Positions 26,048 through 36,300 of a stretch of 64,000 bases of DNA are shown one piece after another (within the stretch, counting starts at the first letter, position 1; each line of letters begins with the position of its first letter). The notes below the pieces were generated by a model. It was not told the origin of the DNA. It did not search any database and worked only from the letters and a program-made list of their open reading frames with translations. A program made the position numbers and the translations under genes. Origin of the DNA: CAWHJB01 sp963698715 (GTDB lineage Bacteria; Chloroflexota; Anaerolineae; Anaerolineales; UBA4823); contig CAVORW010000002.1 in NCBI GenBank assembly GCA_963698715.1, positions 569,891 through 633,890 on the forward strand. The letters run 5' to 3'.

Positions 26048-28426
26048 ATGAGACAGTTAACGATCCATTACCTGGGTTCATTTCAGGTTTATCTGAACGA
26101 CCAGGTTATGACGGCTGCCTTCCGCACCGATAAAGAACGGGCGTTATTGGCGTACCTGGCGCTCGAGTCGGGCCAGCCGCACCGGCGTGAGGCGCTGGCG
26201 GAGCTGTTTTGGCCCGACCGCCCGGAGGGTTATGCCCGCACGAATTTGCGCCAGGCTGTTTACGGCTTGCGCCGCGCCCTGGGCGACCGGACAGCTGAGG
26301 TGCCTGTTTTGCTGGTAGATGATGAAAGCTTGCGGCTGAACCCGCAAGTCAAGATCCAGCTGGATGTCAACGAATTCAATCGCTTGCTGAAAGGTACCCA
26401 GGCCCATTCTCATCGCAGCCTGGAAACCTGCCCGGCTTGCGCTGCGGCATTGCAAACCGCAGTCGAGTTATACCGGGGCGATTTTATGAATGAGTTTTAC
26501 GCGGCCGACAGCCGCGTATTTTTGGAATGGGTCGTTTTTCATCGCGAGCAGTATTTTCGCAGTTTATTGTCCAGCTTGCAAAGCCTGAGCGAATACCACC
26601 AGCAGGCGAAAAATTTTGAAGAAGTTTATAAATATGCCTGGCGGCACGTCTCCCTGGCGCCGCTGGAAGAGCGCGCTCACCGCCAGTTGATGCTGCATCT
26701 GGCATTAAGCGGCCGGCGGACGGCGGCAATTGAGCAGTACCACACCTGCCGCAGAATCCTGGCGGACGAGCTGGGGGTGGAGCCGTCCCAGGAAACCACC
26801 AGCCTTTATGAACGGATCAAAGCCGGCGCCGCTCTGGAACCCAGCCCGCCGGCCTCTAAACGACCCCGCCATAATTTGCCGGCTTCTTTCACCCAATTTG
26901 TGGGCCGGGAATCCGAACTGGTCTGGTTTGCAAAATGTTTGCCCAATCCAGTCTGCCGCTTGTTAACCCTGGTGGGTATGGCCGGGGTGGGGAAGTCCCG
27001 CCTGGCCATTAAGGCCGCCAGCCTGAATCTGGACAATTTCCCGGATGGCGTCTGGTATGTGAATCTCGAGCATACCCAATCGGTAGATGAGATGCTGACC
27101 AGCCTGGCCCGGGTCCTGGGACTGCCATTCGACTCGGTTTTCGACCTGAAGAGCCAGATCATCCACATGACCCAACCCCTGAAAGCCTTGTTTGTTCTGG
27201 ATGGTCTGGATCTTGTGGATGTCCAAACAGATTTATTGCTGGAGTTATTACGCCAGTCTCCGGGGGTAAAACTACTGGTAACCAGCCGGATGAGGCTGGA
27301 CATTCAGGCGGCCTGCACCCTGGAGCTGCGCGGCCTCGAGTATCCCTTATACACGCAAGATGCGGATGTTCAAGAATATCCAGCCGTGCAGATGTTCCTG
27401 GCTCGAGCGGAACGCTCGCTGTCGGAAGGGAAGCTATCCGAGCGATATCTGCCGCTGGTCGCCCAAATCTGCCAGAAGGTGGATGGACTGCCGCTGGGCC
27501 TTGAGCTGGCGGCTGCCAGCCTGCGGACTTATTCGCTTGAAAAACTGGCGCTAGAGCTGCCTGGCAATCTGAACATCTTGTCGACCTCCATGCAGGATGT
27601 TGCCGAGCGCCATCGCAGCATCCGCTCTGCATTTGACCAATCCTGGAGCAGGCTGAACAAATTCGAGCGCCAGGTGTTTCGGAGTATCTCCCAAATTCCT
27701 GGGGAGTTTACGCTGGATGATATGGACAGGGTCGGACGACCATCGACGTCCACGCTGATCGGCCTGGTGGATCGTTCCATGCTCAATGTGGATGCCGGAG
27801 GCCGGTATAAAATGCATCCTTTGCTCAAGAGCTATGGGTTGGAAAAACTGGGCCATGATACCGGCGAACTGAGCCTGGCAGCCGACCTCCAGGAAGAGCG
27901 CACCCAGGCGCTGGCGACTCACGATCCGCTGACCAATTTGCCGAACTGGCTGCTCTTCCGCGACCGCCTGGCCCACACCCTTGCGCGCTCTCGGCGGTCC
28001 AGCACACCGGTCGCAATTTTCTTGCTGGATCTGGAGGACTTGCCGGCGCTCAAAGAGCGGGTAGGTCGGGTCAACCGCGACCGCGCCTTGAAAATCATTG
28101 CTGAAAGGCTGGCGAGCGAACTGCGGGTGAGCGATACGGTTGCCCGGGTCGCCCCGGGGCGATTTGGCCTGATTTTAGAAGATGTGTCCAGCGTCGAAGG
28201 CTGCGTTACAGTGGCCGAAAAATTGCTTGAAAAGCTTTCGCTGGCTGTGACCCTGGAGGGCGAGAGTCATTTTATTACTGGCAGGCTGGGGATCAATCGA
28301 TTCCCGCAGGACAGCCAGGACCTGGATGCACTCCTCCAAAATGCCGAGCAGCAAATTGAGCAGGCCCGCCAGCAGGGCATCGGCTATTTTCGCCCGGCTG
28401 AGCCGCAGGCAAACCTGACCCAGTAA
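26048..28426 (+). CDS. SARP/BTAD transcriptional regulator fused to an NB-ARC-type ATPase and a degenerate GGDEF domain
   Basis: Domain order in the 792-aa protein: OmpR-like winged helix (residues 1-95), BTAD helical domain (~100-250), ATPase with P-loop GMAGVGKSR (~311-319) and Walker-B-like LFVLDGLD (~380-387), a winged-helix region (~530-600), then a diguanylate-cyclase-like domain (~618-785). The latter starts HDPLTNLPNW but has APGRF where GGDEF should be, so cyclase activity is unlikely. ATG 26048 fits the usual SARP beginning (MRQLTIHYLGSF). It probably activates a target after nucleotide or ligand binding; the divergent secreted-protein/cytochrome operon is an obvious candidate, by position only. 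Confidence 0.85.
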   Translation: MRQLTIHYLGSFQVYLNDQVMTAAFRTDKERALLAYLALESGQPHRREALAELFWPDRPEGYARTNLRQAVYGLRRALGDRTAEVPVLLVDDESLRLNPQVKIQLDVNEFNRLLKGTQAHSHRSLETCPACAAALQTAVELYRGDFMNEFYAADSRVFLEWVVFHREQYFRSLLSSLQSLSEYHQQAKNFEEVYKYAWRHVSLAPLEERAHRQLMLHLALSGRRTAAIEQYHTCRRILADELGVEPSQETTSLYERIKAGAALEPSPPASKRPRHNLPASFTQFVGRESELVWFAKCLPNPVCRLLTLVGMAGVGKSRLAIKAASLNLDNFPDGVWYVNLEHTQSVDEMLTSLARVLGLPFDSVFDLKSQIIHMTQPLKALFVLDGLDLVDVQTDLLLELLRQSPGVKLLVTSRMRLDIQAACTLELRGLEYPLYTQDADVQEYPAVQMFLARAERSLSEGKLSERYLPLVAQICQKVDGLPLGLELAAASLRTYSLEKLALELPGNLNILSTSMQDVAERHRSIRSAFDQSWSRLNKFERQVFRSISQIPGEFTLDDMDRVGRPSTSTLIGLVDRSMLNVDAGGRYKMHPLLKSYGLEKLGHDTGELSLAADLQEERTQALATHDPLTNLPNWLLFRDRLAHTLARSRRSSTPVAIFLLDLEDLPALKERVGRVNRDRALKIIAERLASELRVSDTVARVAPGRFGLILEDVSSVEGCVTVAEKLLEKLSLAVTLEGESHFITGRLGINRFPQDSQDLDALLQNAEQQIEQARQQGIGYFRPAEPQANLTQ

Positions 28427-28860
28427 TCCTCAACCGAGATTTCTAAAACAGCACCCTGTATTCCTTCCCGCCATAGTATTTCCCAAAGCCCCCCTTGTAA
28501 CCCAACCAATCGCAATTATAATGATGCATCCGGCAGGGACTTGTCGTGGTTTTCGCGATAAATCGCTTAAGCATAAAGAAAAGCTGAATCCAAAACGCAT
28601 CTTTTTCCTTAAGCCATTTAGCGAAACGACCATTTCAGTAGTCTTTTCGGCAAGCCACTTAAGAAAAAGAGATTTTGTAGTGTTCGGTTTGGGCGGTGCA
28701 GCCGCCCAAACCGAACACTACATATCCTTCTTTTGTTTGCAAAGAATTTATCGAAACGACTATTTCGGCTTCTTTGGCTAGACAAGTCGGCGCAGTTAGC
28801 TCCTGCCAGCCTGCCAAACCTAAACTTGCAGCCAAATCTTACCCTGAGAATTATTTGCCT
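28427..28860. other. Repeat-rich intergenic region upstream of plsC
   Basis: The 434-nt gap contains a perfect hairpin (28677-28721, listed separately) and two partial direct repeats, CGAAACGACYATTTCRG, near 28622 and 28752. A possible promoter for plsC is TTGCAG, 17-nt spacer, AATTAT, ending six bases before ATG 28861. Short ORFs across the hairpin have no coding character. Confidence 0.45.
28677..28721. repeat. Perfect 20-bp inverted repeat with 5-nt loop
   Basis: Arms 28677-28696 and 28702-28721 are perfect complements (core GTGTTCGGTTTG / CAAACCGAACAC). The same core forms the hairpin at 48413-48458, so this is a dispersed palindromic family, similar in style to bacterial REP/BIME elements. 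It lacks a T tract, and its sequence conservation suggests more than termination. Confidence 0.75.
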
Positions 28861-29541
28861 ATGCGTTCAATTGGTGCATTTATCGCCCGCTTCTTAATCC
28901 GGGCAATTTTTAAAACCATTGCCCGAATTCGGGTTGAGGGGATGGAGCATGTGCCGGTTTCAGGGGGATATGTGATTGCTTCGAACCATATTGGACGCCT
29001 GGATGCCCCATTAGTGTATTACTTGCTGGACCGGCGCGATATCACCTTGCTGGTGGCAGAAAAATATAAGCAGGTTGCATTTTACCGTTGGGCGGTCCGC
29101 CAGCTGGATGCAGTCTTCATCGACCGGTTCAACCCGGATATTCATGCTTTGAGGATTGCGCTGACGCGCCTGAAAGCAGGCGGCGTGCTGGTGCTGGCCC
29201 CGGAGGGGACGCGCAGCAAGACCGGGCGCCTCAATGAGGCCCGGACAGGGACCAGCTACCTGGCGACCAAGGTTGGCGCGCCGATTATTCCGGTCGGGCT
29301 GACCGGCACGGAAGACTCGGTTGTGGTTTCCCGGTTGAAGCGCTTCAAGCGCCTGGATTTATCGGTTCGAATTGGGGCACCGTTTACTTTGCCGCGCCTG
29401 CCTGCGCGCGAGCGTGAGCTTGTTTTGGAGCAGTACACGGAAGAGATCATGTGCCGGATTGCAGCCCTGCTGCCGGACGATCATCATGGCTACTACAGCA
29501 GCCATCCGCGATTAAGAGAACTGCAGCGCGAATCGGCTTGA
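28861..29541 (+). CDS. plsC: 1-acyl-sn-glycerol-3-phosphate acyltransferase (PlsC family)
   Basis: The 226-aa protein shows the acyltransferase motif NHIGRLD (residues ~40-46, NHX4D), the substrate-binding motif APEGTRSKTGRLN (~114-126) and a Pro-containing block IIPVGLTGTE (~143-152). It should acylate lysophosphatidic acid at the membrane to give phosphatidic acid, though other lyso-lipids are possible for this family. ATG 28861 gives a normal PlsC start with an N-terminal hydrophobic helix; upstream in-frame codons run through the palindromic repeat and are unlikely to be coding. Confidence 0.87.
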   Translation: MRSIGAFIARFLIRAIFKTIARIRVEGMEHVPVSGGYVIASNHIGRLDAPLVYYLLDRRDITLLVAEKYKQVAFYRWAVRQLDAVFIDRFNPDIHALRIALTRLKAGGVLVLAPEGTRSKTGRLNEARTGTSYLATKVGAPIIPVGLTGTEDSVVVSRLKRFKRLDLSVRIGAPFTLPRLPARERELVLEQYTEEIMCRIAALLPDDHHGYYSSHPRLRELQRESA

Positions 29542-29553
29542 GATAACCTGCCC

Positions 29554-30861
29554 TTAAGCTGCGGCGCCGCGCTCTTGCAGCTGGCGTTCATGCTCGGCCC
29601 GCTCTCGCAGCTGTTCCCGCAAAGTGTTGATATCGTGGGGCACAAAATACGCCGTGAATGCCAGGAAGACCGCTCCCAAGATCCAGGCCGAGACGCAGAT
29701 GATCAGGATGGCATTGCCCAATGAAGAGCCTCGTGCCATGAACCCTGCCAGCAGTGGAGCCAGGGCAGCGCCACCATTTTCGATGAAATACTGAATCGCC
29801 AGGGCCGTACTGCGCACCTCAGGCAGGGTGATGTCATACACAGTCGAAATGACGTTGGGGGAAGCAAAAGGTATGAAAATCGCAGTTGCCATCAGCAGGA
29901 TCGAAAACAGGCCCTGATTTTCAAGCGGGACATTCAAGGTGAATGTCAGGAGTATCGCGCCCAGCAGCACAGCCACCATGGAAACCAACATCCGGCCGCG
30001 CGGGGTACGTTTAAAGAAAAAGTCCCCCATCGCGCCCCCAATAAAGTACCCGGACGCCAGTACAAGGATTGCCGGAGCCATGGTGAGCAGAACCGAATCG
30101 GGATCGTAATTCCGTTCCGTTTCCAGATAGCGAAAAAACCAGTAGGTGATTACATTCCAGGGGAAGACACCCACAAAACCCTGTAAAAACAACAGCAGCA
30201 GGCTGCGTTTGCGGAAGAGCCCCAGGGCAATCTTTTTATCGAAGCGATAAACACCGACCTGTTCCAGATTGGCAAGCTCTGGTTCGCTCTGGCCACGCGG
30301 AGCCTCTTTTACCCCAAAGAAGATCACCACCGCCAGAATAATACCGAGTGAGCCGGTGATATAGAAAACACCCCGCCAACCAATCATCCCGCTGAGCAGT
30401 GTGGCGACCAGCAAGCCGGCCATGTAGCCCAGGGGTTGGGCTAACTGCAGCAAGCCATAGATTTTGCCCCGAATGGCCGGCCCAAAATAGTCGGCGATCA
30501 GGCTGTACATCCCGGGATAGCTGAAATCGTCGATACCGGTTGAGGCTCGGCTGACCAAGAACGCAGGATAGGTGGGCGCAATTGCACTGACCCAGGTTGT
30601 AGCCCCCCAGACGAAAGAGGCCAGGGCCAGCAGTTTCGAACGGGCGTAGCGGTCATAGAGATATCCCCAAATCGGATACAGGATCGCTCCAACCAGCAGG
30701 GCGCCAGAGAAGATCGCTCCCATCTGGACTTCATCGATGCCATAGGTCTCCATGATGGGGGTGGTCAGGGGGCCGATCAGCAGTTTATCGGCTTGATGTA
30801 GCAGCATAAAAAGAAAGAAAACCAGTACAACGAACCAGCGATATTTCGATTGTTTGTGCAT
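29554..30861 (-). CDS. Major facilitator superfamily transporter
   Basis: A 435-aa protein with twelve predicted helices. The loop 2-3 signature is GYLYDRYARSKLLALASFVWG, and VSRASTGIDDFSYPGMYSLI lies in helices 4-5. The latter resembles spinster-like/organic-anion MFS members. ATG 30861 follows GAGGTGATCGC; a GTG nine bases earlier is the alternative. It faces plsC tail to tail with 12 nt between the stops and diverges from the VOC gene. The substrate is not predictable. Confidence 0.85.
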   Translation of the reverse strand: MHKQSKYRWFVVLVFFLFMLLHQADKLLIGPLTTPIMETYGIDEVQMGAIFSGALLVGAILYPIWGYLYDRYARSKLLALASFVWGATTWVSAIAPTYPAFLVSRASTGIDDFSYPGMYSLIADYFGPAIRGKIYGLLQLAQPLGYMAGLLVATLLSGMIGWRGVFYITGSLGIILAVVIFFGVKEAPRGQSEPELANLEQVGVYRFDKKIALGLFRKRSLLLLFLQGFVGVFPWNVITYWFFRYLETERNYDPDSVLLTMAPAILVLASGYFIGGAMGDFFFKRTPRGRMLVSMVAVLLGAILLTFTLNVPLENQGLFSILLMATAIFIPFASPNVISTVYDITLPEVRSTALAIQYFIENGGAALAPLLAGFMARGSSLGNAILIICVSAWILGAVFLAFTAYFVPHDINTLREQLRERAEHERQLQERGAAA

Positions 30862-31117
30862 TGCGATCACCTCACTGGATAGATGCCCTCTGATCTGGAG
30901 GCTATATTCTACTTGTGTACTGCGAAGATAACAAGCGATTTTCTCAAGGATTGCTCACCACATAAACCACATTTCGGATAGGCCCTTAGGTGCTTATCGC
31001 AGCGCCTGGTGCTGTGCTGCTCCCAGGATAAATAGTATAATTCATAGATAGATCACCCAAATACTAGAAATTTGGGCTCTCTGGGAATTACTGCGGTGTC
31101 TGCATCACGGAGGCAAA

Positions 31118-31990
31118 ATGGATAAAGATATCATTGCGACAAAAATTCATCCGAAAACTGGAATAGGGGCGGTTTCCGTGAATGTTTCGGATCTGGAGAG
31201 ATCAATCGGGTTTTATCGACAGGTGTTGGGATTGCAGCTGCACACCCGCGAGCAAGCTTCTGCCTGGCTGGGGACGCCCACGGTGCCCGCGCTCGTTAAC
31301 CTGGTAGAAATCCAAGCTGGTAGATCGGCGGGCAGGAGCACGGGTTTATACCATATGGCATTTCTGGTCCCGTCTCGCCAGGCGCTGGCCAGTGTTTTCA
31401 ACCATTTGCTGCTATCGGGCTGGCCTTTACAGGGCGCCGCAGATCATCTGGTCAGTGAGGCCCTTTATCTGGCTGACCCGGATGGGAATGGGATTGAGAT
31501 CTACCGGGATCGCCCACAGGACTCCTGGCCAACTCGCAATGGCCAGCTTCAGATGGCGACCGACCCGCTCGATGCAGAAGGTATCCTGGCAGAATTATCC
31601 CAGGGAGTGGAGGCCTGGCAAGGGATCGATCCTGGCACCCGCATGGGCCACATCCATCTCAAAGTGTCTGAGCTGTCTGCAGCCCAAACTTTTTACTGTG
31701 ATGTGATCGGTTTTGATCTGATCTTGCGTTATGGGCCATCGGCAGCGTTCGTTTCAGCTGGAGGCTATCACCACCACCTGGGGATGAATACCTGGGAAAG
31801 TGCCGGCGCTCCGGCTCCACAGCCCGAATCGCCAGGGTTGCGCTTTTTCAGCGTGGTTTTACCCGAAAGCAATGAGCTCGACCAGTTAGCCGCGCGCTTG
31901 CAAAGCGCTCAATGGCCCTATGCATCTGGCCCTGAGCTGCTCGTGCTGGATGATCCTTCCGGGAACACCATTCACTTCTCGGTGGGCTGA
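31118..31990 (+). CDS. Two-domain VOC family protein (CatE-like extradiol dioxygenase fold)
   Basis: Two glyoxalase/extradiol-type modules: residues ~14-135 (VNVSDLERSIGFYRQVLGL ... LADPDGNGIEIY) and ~170-288 (MGHIHLKVSELSAAQTFY ... YHHHLGMNTW). The layout matches catechol-2,3-dioxygenase-like CatE proteins. In the second module the usual glutamate metal ligand after DPSGN is His (TIHFSVG), and the first module lacks the leading His. Metal binding or activity may therefore differ from classical dioxygenases. GGAGG lies ten bases before ATG 31118. It is apparently monocistronic. Confidence 0.8.
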   Translation: MDKDIIATKIHPKTGIGAVSVNVSDLERSIGFYRQVLGLQLHTREQASAWLGTPTVPALVNLVEIQAGRSAGRSTGLYHMAFLVPSRQALASVFNHLLLSGWPLQGAADHLVSEALYLADPDGNGIEIYRDRPQDSWPTRNGQLQMATDPLDAEGILAELSQGVEAWQGIDPGTRMGHIHLKVSELSAAQTFYCDVIGFDLILRYGPSAAFVSAGGYHHHLGMNTWESAGAPAPQPESPGLRFFSVVLPESNELDQLAARLQSAQWPYASGPELLVLDDPSGNTIHFSVG

Positions 31991-32316
31991 GGTGATGCCG
32001 ATTAAAACTTAGCCTGCTTGCCCTAGAGTCGTAGATAATAGTTGCTCTTCAAATTTTGAGTGCTCCTCACCACAGTGTTTCCCGAAGAGCAAAAAAACAC
32101 CATATGAGGGCGCCCTCGTGATATAATCACTTTCGCATAATTTAAGGGTCTCCGAAAATTTCTGTGCGAAGGGCATGATGTGCATCACACATCCACCACC
32201 AGAGAGCTTCCTGAAGAACCTGACTTTGTGAAAATTTGAAGTCAATGAGCCTGGTTTTTTCGATTGAACTGCGAGAACACCAGCTTGGATCCATTTTCTA
32301 CTGCGGAGGTTTGCCG
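31991..32316. other. Leader region of the partner-switching operon with palindromes
   Basis: The 326-nt gap holds a hairpin (TTGCTCTTC 32042-32050 / GAAGAGCAA 32084-32092) followed by an A run that could be a terminator for the VOC gene or a minus-strand end. It also holds a perfect 12-bp palindrome (GAGGGCGCCCTC, 32106-32117) directly abutting an extended -10 box. The palindrome is well placed to be an operator. About 180 nt of leader precede the STAS start. Confidence 0.5.
32119..32127 (+). promoter_or_regulatory. Extended -10 promoter of the STAS/RsbW/RsbU-like operon
   Basis: TGaTATAAT at 32119-32127 is a perfect extended -10 element. No good -35 box sits 16-18 nt upstream, as is common for extended -10 promoters. 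The adjacent palindrome at 32106-32117 may bind a regulator. Confidence 0.5.
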
Positions 32317-32652
32317 ATGGATATCACCACAACCCAGTATAAACATAGCGATCTTGTCAAAGTGATTGGCCGAGTGGATAGTTTTACCGCTCCAAAGTTG
32401 GCAGAAGTGATGGAAGCGATCACGGAGTCGGGACGCTATAAGATCGTTTTCGATATGACCGGGCTCGAGTATATGTCCAGCGCTGGTTTACGAGTCTTGA
32501 TCAGTACCCAGAAAACTTGCAAACGCTATAATCGCGGTGAAATCGTCCTGGCCTGTGTTCCGCAGAGAATTTACGATGCCCTCGATCTGGCGGGTTTTGT
32601 GCCGCTCTTTAAGTTTTATGATGATGTAACTGCGGCCGTTGGCAACCTGTAA
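32317..32652 (+). CDS. STAS-domain anti-sigma factor antagonist
   Basis: A 111-aa single-domain STAS protein. FDMTGLEYMSSAGLRVLIST (residues ~47-66) contains the conserved Asp and the Ser of SSAG that is phosphorylated in SpoIIAA/RsbV proteins. Phosphorylation by an RsbW-like kinase and dephosphorylation by a PP2C/SpoIIE phosphatase switch such proteins between partners. Both predicted partners are encoded directly downstream. ATG 32317 is chosen because GGAGG lies at 32305-32309; the in-frame upstream extension has no family similarity. Confidence 0.88.
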   Translation: MDITTTQYKHSDLVKVIGRVDSFTAPKLAEVMEAITESGRYKIVFDMTGLEYMSSAGLRVLISTQKTCKRYNRGEIVLACVPQRIYDALDLAGFVPLFKFYDDVTAAVGNL

Positions 32653-32712
32653 TTTTTAGATCGGCTCCTGCATTTCTTAATGGCCCGGCCGATTGCCTGT
32701 CTGGTAGTTTTG

Positions 32713-32753
32713 GGATGAGGGTTGGAAGACGGTTCGGACTTCCACCTTCATCC
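32713..32753 (+). terminator. Imperfect hairpin with T-rich tail after the STAS gene
   Basis: GGATGAGGGTTGGAAG at 32713-32728 pairs with CTTCCACCTTCATCC at 32739-32753 and is followed by TTTGTTTATTTTT. It may partly terminate transcription, giving more STAS protein than kinase or phosphatase. The following ~150 nt before the kinase gene show no other clear feature. Confidence 0.55.
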
Positions 32754-32916
32754 TTTGTTTATTTTTGAAGCATACAGGCAGGCGCGGGCAGTTTGCCATC
32801 AATCATTCGCATAAATCCGGCTATTGGAATTGCTGTGACCCCGCCGCAGGAATTCCCAAAGTTCCGGTGATGATTGGTCAACGATGCCTGCGCATTGCTG
32901 AGTGATACTAACGACT

Positions 32917-33360
32917 ATGGAACCCACAAGGTCAGCGGTTTTTTTAGCCCAGTTCGAGAGTCTGGATAGCATCCGTGAATTCGCAGGAACAGCAGCCGAA
33001 GATTGCGGTCTCAGCCCCAGGGATGTATATGCCGTCCAGATGGCTGTTGATGAAGCCTGCTCGAATATTATTGAACACGCTTATGGGGGAGAATGCCTGA
33101 GTGAGATCGAATGCAGCTGCTTCTTCGAATCGCACGCTTTGACCGTGCAAATTGTTGATTGTGGCGAGCGATTCAATCCACTGGAAATTCCTGAGCCTGA
33201 TCTGAACGCCAGCTTGGAGGAGCGTGACACAGGTGGGCTGGGTTTGTTTTTCATGCGCAAATTGATGGATGAAGTCCGGTTTTCTTTCAATCAGGATGTT
33301 GATGCAGAAGGCACCGGATGCAATATCTTGACAATGGTCAAACGTAAGCAGCAGTCATAG
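32917..33360 (+). CDS. RsbW/SpoIIAB-like serine kinase (anti-sigma regulatory factor)
   Basis: The 147-aa protein has the GHKL ATP-binding fold. The N box is AVDEACSNIIEHAYGG (residues ~43-58), the G1 box DCGERFNP (~83-90) and the G2 region GGLGLFFMRKLMDEV (~108-122). It would phosphorylate the STAS protein encoded upstream and may bind a sigma factor or other effector. ATG 32917 is preferred; a GTG at 32902 is in frame, and neither has a strong ribosome site. The SpoIIE phosphatase gene begins six bases after its stop. Confidence 0.87.
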   Translation: MEPTRSAVFLAQFESLDSIREFAGTAAEDCGLSPRDVYAVQMAVDEACSNIIEHAYGGECLSEIECSCFFESHALTVQIVDCGERFNPLEIPEPDLNASLEERDTGGLGLFFMRKLMDEVRFSFNQDVDAEGTGCNILTMVKRKQQS

Positions 33361-33365
33361 GCCGA

Positions 33366-36300
33366 ATGGAGTCGCTTGTGAATAGCACTGAAGCGGTCTG
33401 GAGACAAGTTCTTCAATTAGGCGAGCGCCTGCTCGCATTGAAATCTTCAACCAGCCTGGTCACGCCTCAGGGGGGAGAGCGTGAGCTCGGCAGTTTGTTT
33501 CTTCAGCAGCGCCAGTTGATTCTTGAGACGACCAGTCAACTGCTGGGTTGCGAAGCCCAGTTGTGGTTGTCGCGCGACTTGTTGCCTTTTTCAGCCTCCC
33601 AAATTTCCCCCTCTTTGCAAAAGCAATTTCCCTCTGCGCCGGAAAGCGAATTGATGCAAAAGGCGTTGGAAGCCGTCCAGGCCAATGGATCGAGCCTGCC
33701 AAATGCTTTCTCGCTGGAAAGCGAAGCCGCCTCATTGGCTTTTCCGTTGATCATCCAGCCGGATGGGATATCCATAGCGATGATCCTGGGTGTCTTACAA
33801 GTCGAAAAACCAGCGGGAAAACCATTCACTGAGCAAGAGATGGCCTTGTTGGCCGGCCTGGCTACCCAGGCGGCGATTGCTTTGCACGCCAGCTACCAGA
33901 CCGCGATTGAAAAATGGCGGATCCAACAGTTGACTCTGGTGCGCCGGGTTGTCACCCAGATTGCTAATGTGCGTGATCTGGATGAACTCTCCCGCCAGGT
34001 CACCAGGTTAATTCTGGATACATTTGATTACTATTATGTGGCGATCTTCACGGCTGAAAAGGGTCACGAATACCTAGACTTCCGAGCCAGCGCGGGCGGT
34101 ATAAGAGATCTGCCCGAGGGCGAGCGAGCTCCGGCCCTTAGCATTCGAGTGGGCGATGGCATCATCGGCCAGGTCGCTCAAACCGGGCAGGAGATCGTTG
34201 CCAATGATGTCAGTCAGGAGCCGCGCTTTCAGTATTTAGAATCCCTGTCCGATACCAGGGCCGAGGTTACTCTGCCGCTAAAGATTGAAGACCGGGTGCT
34301 TGGGGTCCTGGATGTCCAAAGCGATCAGCTGGGTGACTTCCAGGAGACCGATATGCTGGTGCTGCGGGCTTTGGCGGGCAGCATTGCCGTTGCAATTGAA
34401 GGAGCCCAGCTATTCCATACGCTCAACCGGCGCGCTGAGCAGCTGACGATTGTATCGGAGGTCAGCAATGCAATTGCCTCAATTTTAGATGAAGGGCAGT
34501 TGTTGGAAGAGCTGGTTCACTTACTCCAAAAACGACTCGGTTTTCCATACGTGCACCTCTTTTCTGTGCACCCTGGCCGTCGTAAGGTGTTTTTCGAGGC
34601 CGGCAGCGATCACCGCCGGCATGTGCTGAAAGCCGAGGGATTTGCTTACGATCTCGATGATCCCAAGGGAATGATCCCCTGGGTGGCTCGCCAGGCCGAA
34701 TCCCTGCTGGCCAATGATGTCACTTCAGAGCCGCGCTACCGGCCCTCCGTTTTACCACCGGACAACACGCTTTCTGAGCTGGCTGTACCGATCATCTTTG
34801 GTGGGGTGGTCCTGGGCGTTATCGATCTTCAAAGCGATCGTCGCAATGCGTTTGATATTGATGATGTGTTCGTTCTGGAGACTCTAGCTGATAGCGTGGC
34901 AGTCGCTTTGCGAAACGCGTTTTTATACCGTTCGGAACTCTGGCGCCGTCAGGTGGCAGACAGCCTGAGGGAAGTTGCTGGTTTGCTCTCGGCGGATGTT
35001 GATCAGGATCAGGTCCTGGAAGCTATTCTGGCCGAAATGAAGCGCAGTTTGCCATGCGATGTTGCCGCGGTCTGGCTGTTGAATGATAATAATTTGGCAT
35101 TTGAAACGACTGAAACCACTCACCTGCGCCTGGCAGCTGTTTTAGGTTCGGATGAGAGCGGCGGCAGCCTGGGCGAATTGATCGATCAATTAGAGCGACA
35201 ATTGGACCAGCCGGCAAAAACCTGGCTGCTGGAAGCCTTGCATGCAGCCGAACCATTGGTGCGCAACGAGCTAACTGAATTTGAGCCAATTGGCGCGGTC
35301 CTTGGTTATCCCTCTGATTATTCAGCCATTGCTGCCCCTTTACGCGTTGGTGAGCAGCCGCTTGGCGTGTTAAGCCTGGCACATCGCACTTCAGGCCGAT
35401 ACGGCAGTGAGGCGCGTGCCATGACTGCTACGTTTGCCAGTTATGCAGCTGTGGCAATTGAAAACACCCGCCTGTTCGAAGCTGCTCATGAGCAAGCCTG
35501 GGTATCAACCGTGCTACTGCAGGTAGCTGAAGCCACCCAGAACCTCACCAATTTGAATGATCTGCTGGCTACTGTCGTTCGGATTACTCCGATGCTGGTC
35601 GGGGTGAAGGCCAGCGCGCTCTACATGTGGGATGAAATGGCCGAGGCTTTCGCGCCCGCGACCGCTTCTGGACTGACCCCCGACCAGCAGTTGGCCTTTG
35701 AACGCTGGCGGTACGCTCGGGGCGATAGCGAGATTTTTGACCGGTTACTGATAGAGAAGCGCCCCGTCTTAACCCATAGCCTGGCCAAAAGCCCCAGGCT
35801 GCCCGGGGTCACTTTTTCGACGACCGAGATCTTGCCGGATGCCGAATTGATGATTTTGACTCCATTGCTGACCAGGGGAGAAATGCTGGGCGCTTTGTTG
35901 GTGGATTACAGCACCGATATACCAGGAGTCAGCAATCTGGAGACCCTGGAGCATCTCTTCGATGAACGGCTGGCTATTTTGCAGGGGATCGCCCACCAAA
36001 CTGCAGTTGCCGTAGAAAATATTTACTTGATGAAGGCTCAAAAAGAGGAGGCCTATGTCTCGGTTGCTTTACTGCAAGTAGCCCAGGCAGTGGTCAGCCT
36101 GAATGATTTGGACGATATTTTGGGGGCTATCGTACGTATCACACCGATCCTGGTCGGTGTCCGGCGCAGCCTGATCTTCCTGTGGGATAACGAGCGTCAG
36201 GTATTCCAACTTGCTCAATCGTATGGCATCCCGCGCAGTGCTGGTAAAACGATCTATGCTCCTCAGGAGTTTGAGATCCTGGAAAATGCCCGCAAATATG

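Noticed and set aside
28521..28781. 86-codon open frame upstream of plsC
   Set aside because: It spans a perfect palindromic repeat and two partial direct repeats; no protein family features are visible.
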